From NCBI GenBank assembly GCA_014773175.1, contig VXCM01003402.1, positions 1-64,000 of the forward strand: a stretch of 64,000 nt of DNA, given 5' to 3'. Below, in pieces: positions 27,268 through 40,054 of this stretch. A program made the position numbers and the translations under genes. Source of the stretch: Lucifuga dentata (taxonomy: Eukaryota > Chordata > Actinopteri > Ophidiiformes > Bythitidae). Numbering within the stretch: the first letter of the stretch is position 1; the number at the start of each line of letters is the position of its first letter. Below the pieces are notes generated by a model. That model saw only the letters and a program-made list of their open reading frames with translations. It was not told the DNA's origin and ran no database searches.

Positions 27268-30200
27268 GAGAGAAACGACAGGTAAAAACAGAGCAAAGCA
27301 GACAGACAGGAATGGAAGAAGTAATGAGAAAAGAATATAAATGATTGGAAAATGAAACAAATGGAAAATGATGATTAATCTAGTTTACTAACTACTGTTG
27401 TTTGGCCAAAAAAAGCTAATTTAAGACATTAACCCCATCAACTCAGTTCAGCCTGGAGCTGCCTACGGCCGGATTCACATGCTAAGCGTTAGCGTTGCGC
27501 TGACCTGGGCGTTCCATTATTGTGTATTGGGAGCTGAGCGGTGACTCCTAACGTCGTGTCATGCCACCTTGAGCGCCGCGCAACGCTCGGATTCTCCGTT
27601 TTGACGCGACGCTCAAAGTTCATTTAAATGAACTTTGACCTTTCCGACGCTGACCTTTCCAATGCGCAACCAATCAGAGTGCTGCTGTACGTCATGTAAC
27701 CAGAAGCACCACAACAATGGAGGAGGAGCTTATAATCTGTAGACAACACAACTTTAAATCATATCATGAAAAAAAAAAAAAAGGCGCTTGCTTGGCAAAA
27801 TGTCAGCAGTCAGAAGGGAAGTCAGGTTTGGAAATTGTTAATATAGTGTCTGAAATGTGAGGTTTGATGCACCCACATTCGCCCTTTTTTTTTGCTTTTC
27901 TTCTAATAAGAAGAGCATTTTTTTTTTTTTTTTTTTNTTTTTTTTTTTTTTTTTTGCGTTGTCCATGTTGCTACCCGAGTCAAAACTGAAATCCAATTTT
28001 AACCGCGAAATGTGCAAAGATCGCATCTAGGCTACATCCTGTCTTTATAGTCCATGGTAACCGTTAAATTGTCATTAGCAACAAGCGCTTCCTGTCAGCG
28101 CTGCTCAGACTCCGCTCATGTGCAACCAGAACGCTGAACGCCCAGGTCAGCGGCAACGCTAACGCTTAGCACGTGAATCCGGCCTAAGTCTAAAATGCTG
28201 GATGAATTCTGGACCCCAAAAGTTTACGTCCCTGCCTGCTTCAATACCTTGACCTTGCCGGGAGGCTGGCGATGGCGTTTCTCCACCTGGATCCAGGCGT
28301 CAGGGTCCGGCTGGGGGGCTGGGGGGTCTGTGGAGGTGTCTGTAGCTTCTTGGGGCTTCTGGGTGGAGGAGGACGAGGCGGCAGGCTCAGCTGAGTCCTG
28401 ACTCTCAGACTCGGCCTCAGGAGACTGCTTCACTGGCGATGAAGCTGAAATTAAAAATGAAAAATCATCGCTGGCCATTTTGCATGTTCGAGCCTAATAT
28501 ATTCAATTTTCATACATGTTATGTTACTGACAATCATTTCCCAAAGGATAAAACCGTATTTCAGCTTTCCTGATATTTTGTAGACTCTCTTAATCTTTCA
28601 AAATCAAATATTCAAGTGATACACCCACCTTAAAAATCCATGTTTCTCCTGCTAATAGTTACACAGCCTTATGAAGTCACGGTCCTTTAAATTTTTCCAT
28701 AAACACAGGTCTTCTTTTGGGACTATATTCCCCGGTGGAGGCATACATTCACTCCACGCTTTTTATTGAGCTTAAACACTAAAATTACATAACTTCTAAA
28801 AAAACCTGAATACACGTCTTGTTGGTGATGATGGATTACCTATCCCAAGAACGTTTACAGTATCAACAAGTTGATTTTAATAGCAGAATGAACTGAAACC
28901 AATGGAGGTCTGGAAGGTAGGAAAAACATTTTTAATTCACCGTTCCAGTAGTATGCTTTGGGAAATGATTGTCAGTAACGTTACGTGTATGAAAACTGAA
29001 TATATTAGGCTTAAACATGCAAAATGGGTGGTATGGTCCTTTAGTATTTGAATGATATTACGGAGCAGCATGTAAACTATAGACTACTCTTAAATTAGGA
29101 CACGGATGCTTTTGTTGATCACCGATGATAACAGGAAATGCTATTATCAGAACTATAAGCATGACAGAAACATGGTGGCTTCGCCTTTGCCTTACCAGCA
29201 GTCTAACAAACGTTCAATAAAAGTCTCTCCATCCAACGTACAAGGTGAATTAAATATATTTTCTTTTAAATCAGTTTTATTATGCTTATTTTTGTCACCG
29301 TTTCTCTTTTGATGTTCAGGAAACGTACTGAACTGTGACACCATTTAGCACTCATCATGGACACAGATTTAGGTAGGGACGTTAGGGACATGTTTATACC
29401 AATATTTGTAATGATCTCAACAAGCTGCCAGGTTTGTGTGTTTTCTGTAAAAAGCGGCTGTTCTGACTAGGTGACAGCGTCCTGTGATACCCGCTGATAT
29501 GGCAACGCAGCTGGTCTGTCTGCTGCCTGAGATGCATCTGAGAGAGAATTTACAACAGCGAATTTGAAGCCATAAATAATTATAGTCGTCGTGTGTGTTT
29601 ACTTGTCGTCTCTAAGTTTTTTTTACCTCATACACACATACAAAGAGCTTGATTGTTCAAAATATTTACTGTATTCATGTATGTACTTAAATAGTCTTTG
29701 CTGGATAGAACTAGATCACTAAATTGATTTGAGATTTAAATTCATTTTATCAGGAAATTCCTGGTAGTAGCAGTTTGACCACAGGTGGAGATGCAGGGCT
29801 CAGGTGAGCTGTTATAGCCACAGGTAAACGACCCACTGAGGCATGTGATTGGTCAGTTTAACGCTTAGTCTTTCTTATTGGATAAAATCCTTGTCAATCA
29901 ACTCAAAACTTATAAAGAGTTATCACCGAGCAGTGAAAAGTTGATTGGCTGATTTTAGTATAGTTCAGTAGACTGATGCAGGGGATTTTTTCTAAAATGA
30001 AATCATGGAGATGAAAACTTATCATGGAATCTTTTTAGGACTTTTATCTTCACAGTGTTGGTAAGAATGCAGATTTATTCCATATTTTAGCGTGTTTCGG
30101 TCAGCCGAATATCATGGTTTAATGTCAGCAGTGAGCAGCCTGATGGAAGCGTTACTGGCACATATCCAGGTTTTTGTTGTTTTATCTTGTTGCTGTGCTA

Positions 30201-33123
30201 GCAAATGATTTTTTTTTAGTGGTTAAACTATTAAACATTTTTTTCAAAAAACGTTTTTTAGTGAATACTGTTTTGAATAATTTTGTTCATTGATCACATG
30301 AAAACAGATTGTGGATGCAGTGTCTGAGCCATTAGGGAGTCTGATAGGAGGAATGAGAAAAGAGCCATACAAGTCTTATTTACATAAATAATAAATGAAT
30401 AAATACATAAATGAACAAAGTAAATATTTTACATAATCAAGTTCTTTGTATGTGTGTATGACATAGAAAAACATAACACACAGCAAGTGCAGAACAACTG
30501 CGTATGTTGCTCATCCGGGGGAAAAAAAAAAAAAAAAAAANACGTCCCTACCAATGTTGAAACCAAACCGACGCCCTTGAGTTTCATCAATGGGTGTGTC
30601 GGTCGGCGTATAAACAGATAGAGCAGGCTGGCTGAGTACTAACCGACATTCACGGCGGTGAGAGTCTGTCGAGGAACAAACTCAGGACAATGGATGAATT
30701 GGGTGAAGTCGGTTCGGGGGGAGCCCACGACGGGAGGGACGGCGATCGGCCAGCGCTCCGGGTCGACTTTACAACGGATCTTGTCGTCTGCCAGCTCCAC
30801 TTCTGTGCTGCTCTTCAGAGCCTGAGAACGATAAAAAAATTTAAAAAAACAGGCTCTTACAAAATACAAATGCTATTTTCTTTAGTCTTTAGTTTACGCA
30901 CAAAACAACAGATTTAAAAACTACGCAGTAGAAAGTAAAGGGAAAAACTGTCTCTTTTAAATCTGGATTTTAACTTGGAGTAATTAGCTTTATACTGTTT
31001 ATGTATGTTATATGGGGTTCTACTATTAATGTTTTCTTTTATTTTTATTTATGTCTGTGTGTGTGTATTTATATTTAGTACTTTTTTGTTTTTTAATTGT
31101 CCTTCTGATCTAATGTTTATTGTTGAGTTAACCAGTGCTAATGATCTCTCTCTATATTACTGCACTCTTATTATCCTTTACATTTATTACGCTTGTTCTG
31201 ACTTTTAGATTTTTCACGTCTTGTAAAGAACTTTGGCCTGCGTTTTCATGTGAAAGGTGTTATAAGAATGAAGATTATCATTATTTCTATTCACAAATAA
31301 AATATAATAAATGGAAGTTAAAAACTAAAAATAATAAAAGTCAATAAAAGTAAATAATCCAGACAGATAGTTTGAAGGACCATACAGTCCATTTTGCATG
31401 TTTGAGCCTAATATATTCAATTTTCATACATGTTACGTTTCTAACAATCATTTCTCAAAGGATAAAACCGTATTTCAGCTTTCCTGATATTTTGCTAAAT
31501 CTCTTAATCTTTCAAAATCAAATATTTAAGCGTTACACCCACCTTAAAAATCCATGTTTCTCCTGTTAATAGTTACTCAGCCTTATGAAGTCACGGTCCT
31601 TTAAATTTTTCCATAAACGCAGGTCTTCTTTTGGGACTATATTCCCCGGTGGAGGCATACATTCACTCCATGCTTTTTATTGAGCTTAAAAGCTAAAATT
31701 ACATAACTTCTAAAAAAACCTGAATACACGTCTTGTTGGTGATGATAGATTACCTATCCCAAGAACGTTTACAGTATCAACAAGTTGATTTTAATACCAG
31801 AATGAACTGAAACCAATGGAGGTCTGGAAGGTAGGAAAAACATTTTTAATTCACCGTTCCAGTAGTATACTTTGGGAAATGACTGTCAGTAATGTTACAT
31901 GTATGAAAATTGAATATATTAGGCTCAAACATGTAAAATGGGTGGTATGGCCCTTTAATGCTAGAAGACGCACAGCTACATAATACAGAAAGCAGTGTAG
32001 AGTATTTATCGTTTTATAACTTAAATGACGCTGATTATTTCTTTACCTCCATGATGAGGCTGACGTCGGTGGTGAGGGCCTGAACTCTGTGGAAGCTGGC
32101 GATGAGGGAGATTGGGAGGAAGCCCTGTGCGTCCATCTTCCTCCTCAGGAAGAAGTCTCGCTCCAGATTATGAAGGCTGAAGTAATACTCACTGGAGTTC
32201 AGGATGAAGAAAATTACAAGTTTTATTTAATTTTAATCAGGAATAAAAGGTACTCAAGTAAAAAAAGGGACTGGACTTCAGCAACATCCTGATGCTAAAA
32301 ATACAGACAAACGCTTATTACAACAACAAATGAAAATTCTTAAATGAAAAGTTGACATTCTCTTTCTTTTTTTCATTTTAGCTAAATTATTAAGTGTTCT
32401 TTTCAGCCACAAAGCCTAACTGAAACTGATAGTGGATTTTTTTTTTTTTTAATTTTAACTTAAACATATTTATTACAGTCTCATTTTAGCATAGCACCTT
32501 TTATCTTGTTTGCTGCTGGTTTTTAATATGAATTACTTGTTTGTTTGTTTTTTTGTGTATGAATTATTGGTCTTCATCAAATTATCTTAGTATGGTAGCT
32601 TTTTTTCCCCAACAGTGAAGGGACATGAGAAATCTAATTTTTTATTTTATGGATGAATGAACCTGAACCTGATTTTTGAGGCTAATCCAGATTATTGATA
32701 TGTGAGGAACTTTGATACATCTGCTGATAATCTTTTGATAAAAACATTTTTTGGCAAAGATCCTTTAAATTTATTAAAGGGCTTTGATAAAGAGCTGTAA
32801 CGAGGCAGAACGGTGAAATATCTGATGACATCTCAGCTGATTTATCAGTGGCTATTGCTGCTATTGTAAACATGAACACATCACTTCCTGTGCACAAGAG
32901 TATTTACACCCAAGAAGAGTGACTAGACACACAACGAGCGTTTAGAAAAGCAAACAGAAATGCTCGCATGAACCAGGTAAAGGTTGAATCACTACAAGTT
33001 ACATTTATCGGTGAAAGAGAAATTCACATTTCATGAAATATCAGTTTATAACGGCGTAGAAACACCTTTGTAACATACATGACCGAACAACCTGTTATTG
33101 GGGCACCTAAATCTCTATAAAGT

Positions 33124-33168
<45 letters not shown>

Positions 33169-33531
33169 TTCCTCTCTCATTCACCCCCCCCTTAAATCAC
33201 TCAGTCCATTTCATTTCCTCACTCAGGCCTGAACAAAACTCGTTGGCTCTCTCCTGGGAGGCGCTGAGACTATATTTAGGAATATGCCTCACAGATCACT
33301 ATTCTGAGTCTGCATCTGCAATGAGGCCAAGGCTGCTGTCAGTCACAGACAGACTAAACAGCGTCCCCTGCAGGACAAAAGAAAAACACAGCTGAAATGA
33401 CACTTTAAAAGTTTTCCTGTAATTAAACTGTTACGTAATAGATTTGATCTAAATATAGTCTTTCCTTGTGCAGCCATCATGAGACATTCTGTATTATATC
33501 CTCAATGTGTAATTTAATGATGACTGAATAC

Positions 33532-33586
<55 letters not shown>

Positions 33587-36500
33587 GAAAATGGTGAAAA
33601 CGACAGGCCAGAAGTTTGAGGCTACCCACAGATTTAGCATGAACAGACTGTGTAGCACATTAATCCTAAGTGATGTGGGGGAAGGCAGACAGCAGCTATA
33701 GAATAGAATGTTAAAACACATCAGCAGGGAGTTGGAACACAACAGGAGTGCTGCACTAATACAGACTGATGCCTTCATGCAATATCATTTCTGCAACCAT
33801 AGTGGTTATATAATGTTCTACTGTTGACTAACTCTTCTTGAACACTAATTATTACATTTATTTTATGTATTTCTGTTATTTCCTGTGCAACAAATTGTAA
33901 AACAGTGTATTGATGATTTTTTTTTTGTTTTTTGGGGGCGGTCTCAAACTTCTGGCCTGTGGTGTAAACTGTAAAATTATTATATTCCCAAAAATCATGT
34001 ACTTCCCAACTTAACATCATATTGATTCAGACAGAATGTCATCATTTGCTTCCATAAATTGTCAAACATGGAAATGACAATTTGTGAAGTTGAAGTACTT
34101 TGACTTTTATCTCTCGTTGGTGAATGATTCTTTTTAAAACAACAACTGCAGATAAAGTGTAGTTTATCTGTCAGATCAGAGATAAACTACAAATTATACC
34201 AATTTCATTGTGGATGCTGTTAATGTCATTTCTGCACTGCAGAGTAATTAGTTGAATATTAGTGAAATAATCCACAAAGAATTGCTGAACACTCACATTT
34301 GGCGTTTGATATATTCCTTCAGAAGCTTTTCGTCCACGGAGTACATCTGGACCTTGTTGCCATCATCGTAGTAATAAACCATGTTGGTACCGAACTCGGC
34401 GGCGGCTTGGCTGGCGGAGCTGTCAGAGGACTGAGAGTCCCGGTAACTCTGAGAATATTCAAAGCGACCTGAAGACAAGGAGAAACAAGAGCAAACAAAC
34501 AAAAAAAGTATCATCAACTCTGAAAATAATGTGCAAAATTAACAACAGCCATAAATTCTAAAACTTGTTTCTCTGCTCTGACCCTGATACAAGAGCAAAA
34601 AGGTTGTTTGCTCATAAAGGAGGTGAAGGAAAACATCAAATCAAAATAATCCACCAGCAGGTTTTCTCATGTGCTCGAAACAGCTCCGAGAAGCTGCAGA
34701 TTATATTAAAAGTCCACTGTACACCCATTGGCTGAGTTTCAAATCCCTTCAAATCCCTTCTTGGTCTCGTCCCTCCTTATCAAAATATATATCTAGCCAA
34801 AATCCAAAGTCAACATGGCCTCTGCTCTCATTATAGTCTATAGCTGACTGTTCCTCAAGTAAGGACTGAATTTGACCAAAAAGCTTTTAAATATGATGTG
34901 CCCTCCACATGGAACAATCTGAACTTAACTGACTTGAACTTAAAAGGACTTGAACTTAACTGACTTAATAAAGGACCGTACCACCAACTGACTTAAAGGA
35001 CCATATCACCCCTTTTTTGCATGTTTGAGACTAATATATTCAATTTTCATACATGTTACGTTACTGACAATCATTTCCCAAAGCATACTACTGGAACGGT
35101 GAATTAAAAATGTTTTTCCTACCTTCCAGACCTCCATTGGTTTCAGTTCATTCTGCTATTAAAATCAACTTGTTGATACTGTAAACGTTCTTGGGATAGG
35201 TAATCCATCATCACCAACAAGACGTGTATTCAGGTTTTTTTAGAAGTTATGTAATTTTAGTGTTTAAGCTCAATAAAAAGCGTGGAGTGAATGTATGCCT
35301 CCACCGGGGAATATAGTCCCAAAAGAAGACCTGCGTTTATGGAAAAATTTAAAGGACCGTGACTTCATAAGGCTGTGTAACTATTAGCAGGAGAAACATG
35401 GATTTTTAAGGTGGGTGTAACGCCTGAATATTTGATTTTGAAAGATTAAGAGATTTTGCAAAATATCAGGAAAGCTGAAATACGGTTTTATCCTTTGGGA
35501 AATGACTGAATATATTAGACTCAAACATGCAAAATGAGTGGTATGGTCCTTTAATGACCCTTGGGGAATTCAAGTCAATCCTAAAAAAAACAGGACATTG
35601 GCACCATTGGTCATGTCTTTGTTTTTAGTGCTGTCAGGATGAACGCTCAAGATTAGTGTATTTTTGGAGAAGCTCCTTGCTTTGAGCGCTGACTGTTACT
35701 GAATGTTCGGTTTGATGACACTGCATTATAACTGTGAGATATTTATTATTTATTGTGGCTGTTACATTGTGTTTATTGTAGTTTGCTATTGATTTTTCAT
35801 GTTGCTGTCTTGGTCAGGTCTCTCTTGGAAAAGAGATTTTCATCTCAATGAGACTTACCTGGTAAAATAAAGGTTAAATTAAAAAAAAAAAAAAAAANAA
35901 GAATTTGGGGTATTTCTGTTACCTCGTCCACGACCTCTCCCGCGTCCACGACCTTTCCCTCGACCCCGCAGTCCTCCACGAATGCTTCCTCCATCACTTC
36001 TGATGCTGGCAGAATCGTCACCGTAGTCTCGTGGCTCTCTTCTCCAACCTGTGAAGAAAAACACGTATGATCAGGAAAAAGGGAAACATTGTACCTTTTA
36101 ATGGTTCCCAAACAAAGGCCCCTGAGCTCTTTGGAGGATCAACATGAAAAAACCTAAAGCTTACAAATAAATCACTTTAGACGCTAAAAACTTTAGTATG
36201 GGAATAAAGCTTGTTTGCATTGCCACATGCTGTCATAACACGGGAATCTCCTATGGTCAATGATCAATGAGGAATCACTGAATCATCAGTCAATGTTAAA
36301 AAAAAACAAAACAAAATGACTCAGACAAAACAAATGAATGCAATGTTTTCACAAAGCTAAAGAGTAAAAAGGTTATTTATCACAAATTATGATTCAGCCA
36401 TGCTTGCGTATTGCCACATTTTAGTACAGAGAAAAGGAAAAAAAAAGCTTGTAGGTAAGAGAAAGGCAGATAAGAAGTCACCACACCAGCACATGAAGAA

Positions 36501-39500
36501 GCAAAGAAGAAGCGAGACGAAAGACGAGAGGCGGGAACACCAAACAATAAGCTGCTGGCCACTTACTCCTGCTGCTATCATGCGGCCTGTTATTATGCAG
36601 TGCGTGATTGGGCAACATGGGGTCAGATGAGTCGCTGTTGGGCTCTGTATCTGAGCGTGCTGGGCCCCCGCCTGGGGTCTTGGCGCCGTCGTCCCGGGAC
36701 GCTTCTTCCAGAGGCAGAGACACCCACTTACGTTTGTTACCTAGCGATGATTCACACCGAAAACAGCACTTGAAGAGTTCTGTGCCAAAATGCTTCAAAT
36801 CCATTTTGGAATAAAGGAAGTCTTTACCTGAACTTCATTATTCTGTCTGTCAGTATGACGTCTCACTACAGCGGGGTTCAAAGTTCAACATCTTTCAAGA
36901 ATTTTCAAGGTCCTTTTTGTATGTAGTACTAGTAATTTGTATGTTTTTATATCTGTATATTTGTCAGTCTGCCAAACATTTTATTAGAGATAAGAGATTG
37001 AAGGAAACTAGACTGAAGATGCAGAGTAAAGGCTGAGTTGTGATGAAGCAGATTCTGGCCAAAGAGAGTAAAATTTTACACAAATACACCTGAATCACAG
37101 GTTAAAACAAACAAGACTTTTTTTTTTTTTTTNTTTTTTTTTTTTTTGAAAACTTCAGTTGCCATTTAATTCCCTGTGATATTTGCCTTCTATAAACCAC
37201 TTGAAAGAGCTGAATTAAAGGCTGGATAATTACTAACCGATTGCTTTCGTCTTTTTTGTTTGGTCAATTTTCCAATTATATAAATTGTAGAAATTGTTTT
37301 TTATTGTATAAATTGTTTTATTGTCTTTAAAAGCCTGACCAGGGACAAGGACTGCAAATTAGTNTTTTTTATTGTATAAATTGTTTTATTGTCTTTAAAA
37401 GCCTGACCAGGGACAAGGACTGCAAATTAGTTTAAGCTAGACATCTTATAACACATTACATTTTCCACAATTGTCTGTGGCAATGCTGTATGTATTCGCC
37501 CCTGTTAAATAAACAATAAATAAATTATAAAATGTGAATAAAGTCGATAGCTTGCTTGAAAGTACTGTAACATTAGACAGAAATGAGCATAATCTTACTC
37601 TTTTATTCATTATGAGCTTTCTTGAAAAGAAATCCGAGTGAATATAACAGTTCTAAAATTATACCTACAAATTATAGGCCTTTTTTTTTTTTTTTTTTTT
37701 AAGATATTAACAATGATTTTAATGTCCTGTCCTGCAAGGGATTAGATGTCAATCTCATTTTGGAACAAAACTCTTCATTTCTCTATCATCTTATTTACAT
37801 TTCTAAAAATAAAGAAAAGAAAAGAAATAAAAAAAAAAGTGAAAGCTATCACAGCACAGACCCACAGAACATGCACCACTTTGCACCAACCAGCAATCAT
37901 GATGTCATAATGGTCAGACGCTTATCAGCATGCTGCATCGACGCAACAATCAAATATGCAAATCTGCATTAAACAAAGACTAAATGAAGGCTGCAGCCAG
38001 TAATCCACCTCATTACAGACCATTTAAAGGACGTTACCGTGCTTGACCCAGAGGGAAACGACTCTCACCTCCTCTCTTCTTCAGGCTGGCGTTGGCGGCG
38101 TCCTGTCCCGTCTTGGTGTCTCCGTCCTTGGGCAGCTCTGCCAGCGGGTCCGGCTGAGTCTCCTGGTTCTCTTTGCTCTCGCCGCTATCGTGGTTGCTCT
38201 CTGATTTCCTCTCCGTTTGTTCTCGCCTCTTCTCCTTCTCTCTGCGTGAGGAAGGAGGCTTCTTTCCGTTGGTGTTGAGGACATTCTGTTGTTGCTATTT
38301 AAAAAAAAAAAAAAAAAAGATTTTTGATTATTTTCTCTCTATTGTTTCACAGGATGAATAAAGATAATGTAGCTTTATAATTCTTACGATCTGGTCTTGA
38401 AAACCAGAAATGGGTCCCACTTTTCAAAGTTCACACCCTTACTTAGACACCAAATTTAAGGACTTTAGGGTTCTAAAGGGTTTTTGTAAAGTGTTGACAC
38501 TTGGACAAAAAGAAGTGAGGCATGCTGATGAACGTTCAGGGGCATCTAAACAAATTTAAATGCCTTTTTCTGGTTTTCTCTAATCCAAATATTTTAAAGC
38601 ATGAATTGTGCCAACTATGAGAAAAAAAAATCACTCCTTTACTATCCGATTCAATGATGATGAACTTTGGCTTGTTGGTTACTTTCTAAAGCAGGTCAAT
38701 ATGTTTCTTCAGAATGACTAAAAGTGGGAAAGTTTCAGTCACTGTTGCCAAAGTCAAACTTCTTACATGATTTTTGCTCCATCTAGTGAGCAGAAATCAT
38801 AAAAGCATTTCTGTAATCTAACCAGTCTGGTAGTAAAAGGCTGAGAAAAGCTTCCAATGTGAAGCTGTTTTAAAGGACCATACCACCCATTTTGCATGTT
38901 TGAGCCTAATATATTCAATTTTCATACACGTAACGTTACTGACAATCATTTCTCAAAGCATACTACTGGAATGGTGAATTAAAAATTTTTTCCTACCTTC
39001 CAGACCTTCATTGGTTTCAGTTCATTCTGCTATTAAAATCAACTTGTTGATACTGTAAACGTTCTTGGGATAGGTAATCCATCATCACCAACAAGACGTG
39101 TATTCAGGTTTTTTTTAGAAGTTATGTAATTTTAGTGTTTAAGCTCAATAAAAAGCGTGGAGTGAATGTATGCCTCCACCGGGGAATATAGTCCCAAAAG
39201 AAGACCTGTGTTTATGGAAAAATTTAAAGGACCATGACTTCATAAGGCTGCGTAACTATTAGCAGGAGAAACATGGATTTTTAAGGTGGGTGTATCACTT
39301 AAATATTTGATTTTGAAAGATTAAGCGATTTAGCAAAATATCAGGAAAGCTGAAATATGGTTTTATCCTTTGGGAAATGATTGTCAGTAACATAACATGT
39401 ATGAAAATTAAATATATTAGGCTCAAACATGCAAAATGGGTGGTATGGTCCTTTAATACTAATGATCAAACCACTGACCCTCTGTCTCTCTCTCACACTC

Positions 39501-40022
39501 ACACAGCCACGTAAGTCATACCTCTTTGGCCAGTTCACCAGGTGTGGGCCAGTTTGTGATGTCACTAAAATCACTCGACTGTAAAATTAAAGAGAGACAA
39601 GCAGACATTAATGTCAACAACAAAAACATTCACAAATCCATCTCTGTTTCCTGAGATAATTTCATTCACCACTAACATTTTCACACACACACACATTACA
39701 CTGTGTGCGTTCAGGTAAACTTTAAGTGCCCTTCTGCTAGAAAAGGAGGTCAGCGCTCCGTTTGTGCAGAAGTGCAAACAACAACGATAAACAGGCCTGG
39801 ATACGGCCGAGTCACTTTCCACCGGTGTAAACGTCGCCTGATATGAGATCAAGGTTAGCAAGACGAAAGATGAACAAAAAAACTAAAAATGTGATACTCA
39901 GTACTGTTGTTTCCAAAGTATCTAAAATGTTTTAGTAACAGATCTTCTTCCGCAGGAAGCAGAAACCTTTGGAGCGGTTTTAATGGAACAAAGTGTTTTT
40001 GCTTTTATACAGTTCTTACCAC

Positions 40023-40054
<32 letters not shown>

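Larger units (their letters stand above)
30644..36048 (-). other. larp1b: larp1b exons 6-9: RG-rich tract and La-motif module
   Basis: Exon 6 (36048-35923) encodes a perfect GR alternation ([13 protein letters not shown]), an RGG-type RNA-binding tract. Exons 7-8 encode the La motif: [17 protein letters not shown] joins across the 7/8 border, then [28 protein letters not shown] and [12 protein letters not shown]. The YYFS and GF(L/I)P signatures are typical of LARP La motifs. Exon 9 continues with VRW-type family sequence (KVDPERWPI) and a Pro-rich stretch. An opposite-orientation MITE pair flanks exons 7 and 8 (31372-31958 and 34993-35554). Confidence 0.9.

Noticed and set aside
27055..27296. 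121-codon Ser/Leu-rich ORF
   Set aside because: Translation of (GA)n microsatellites; no gene.
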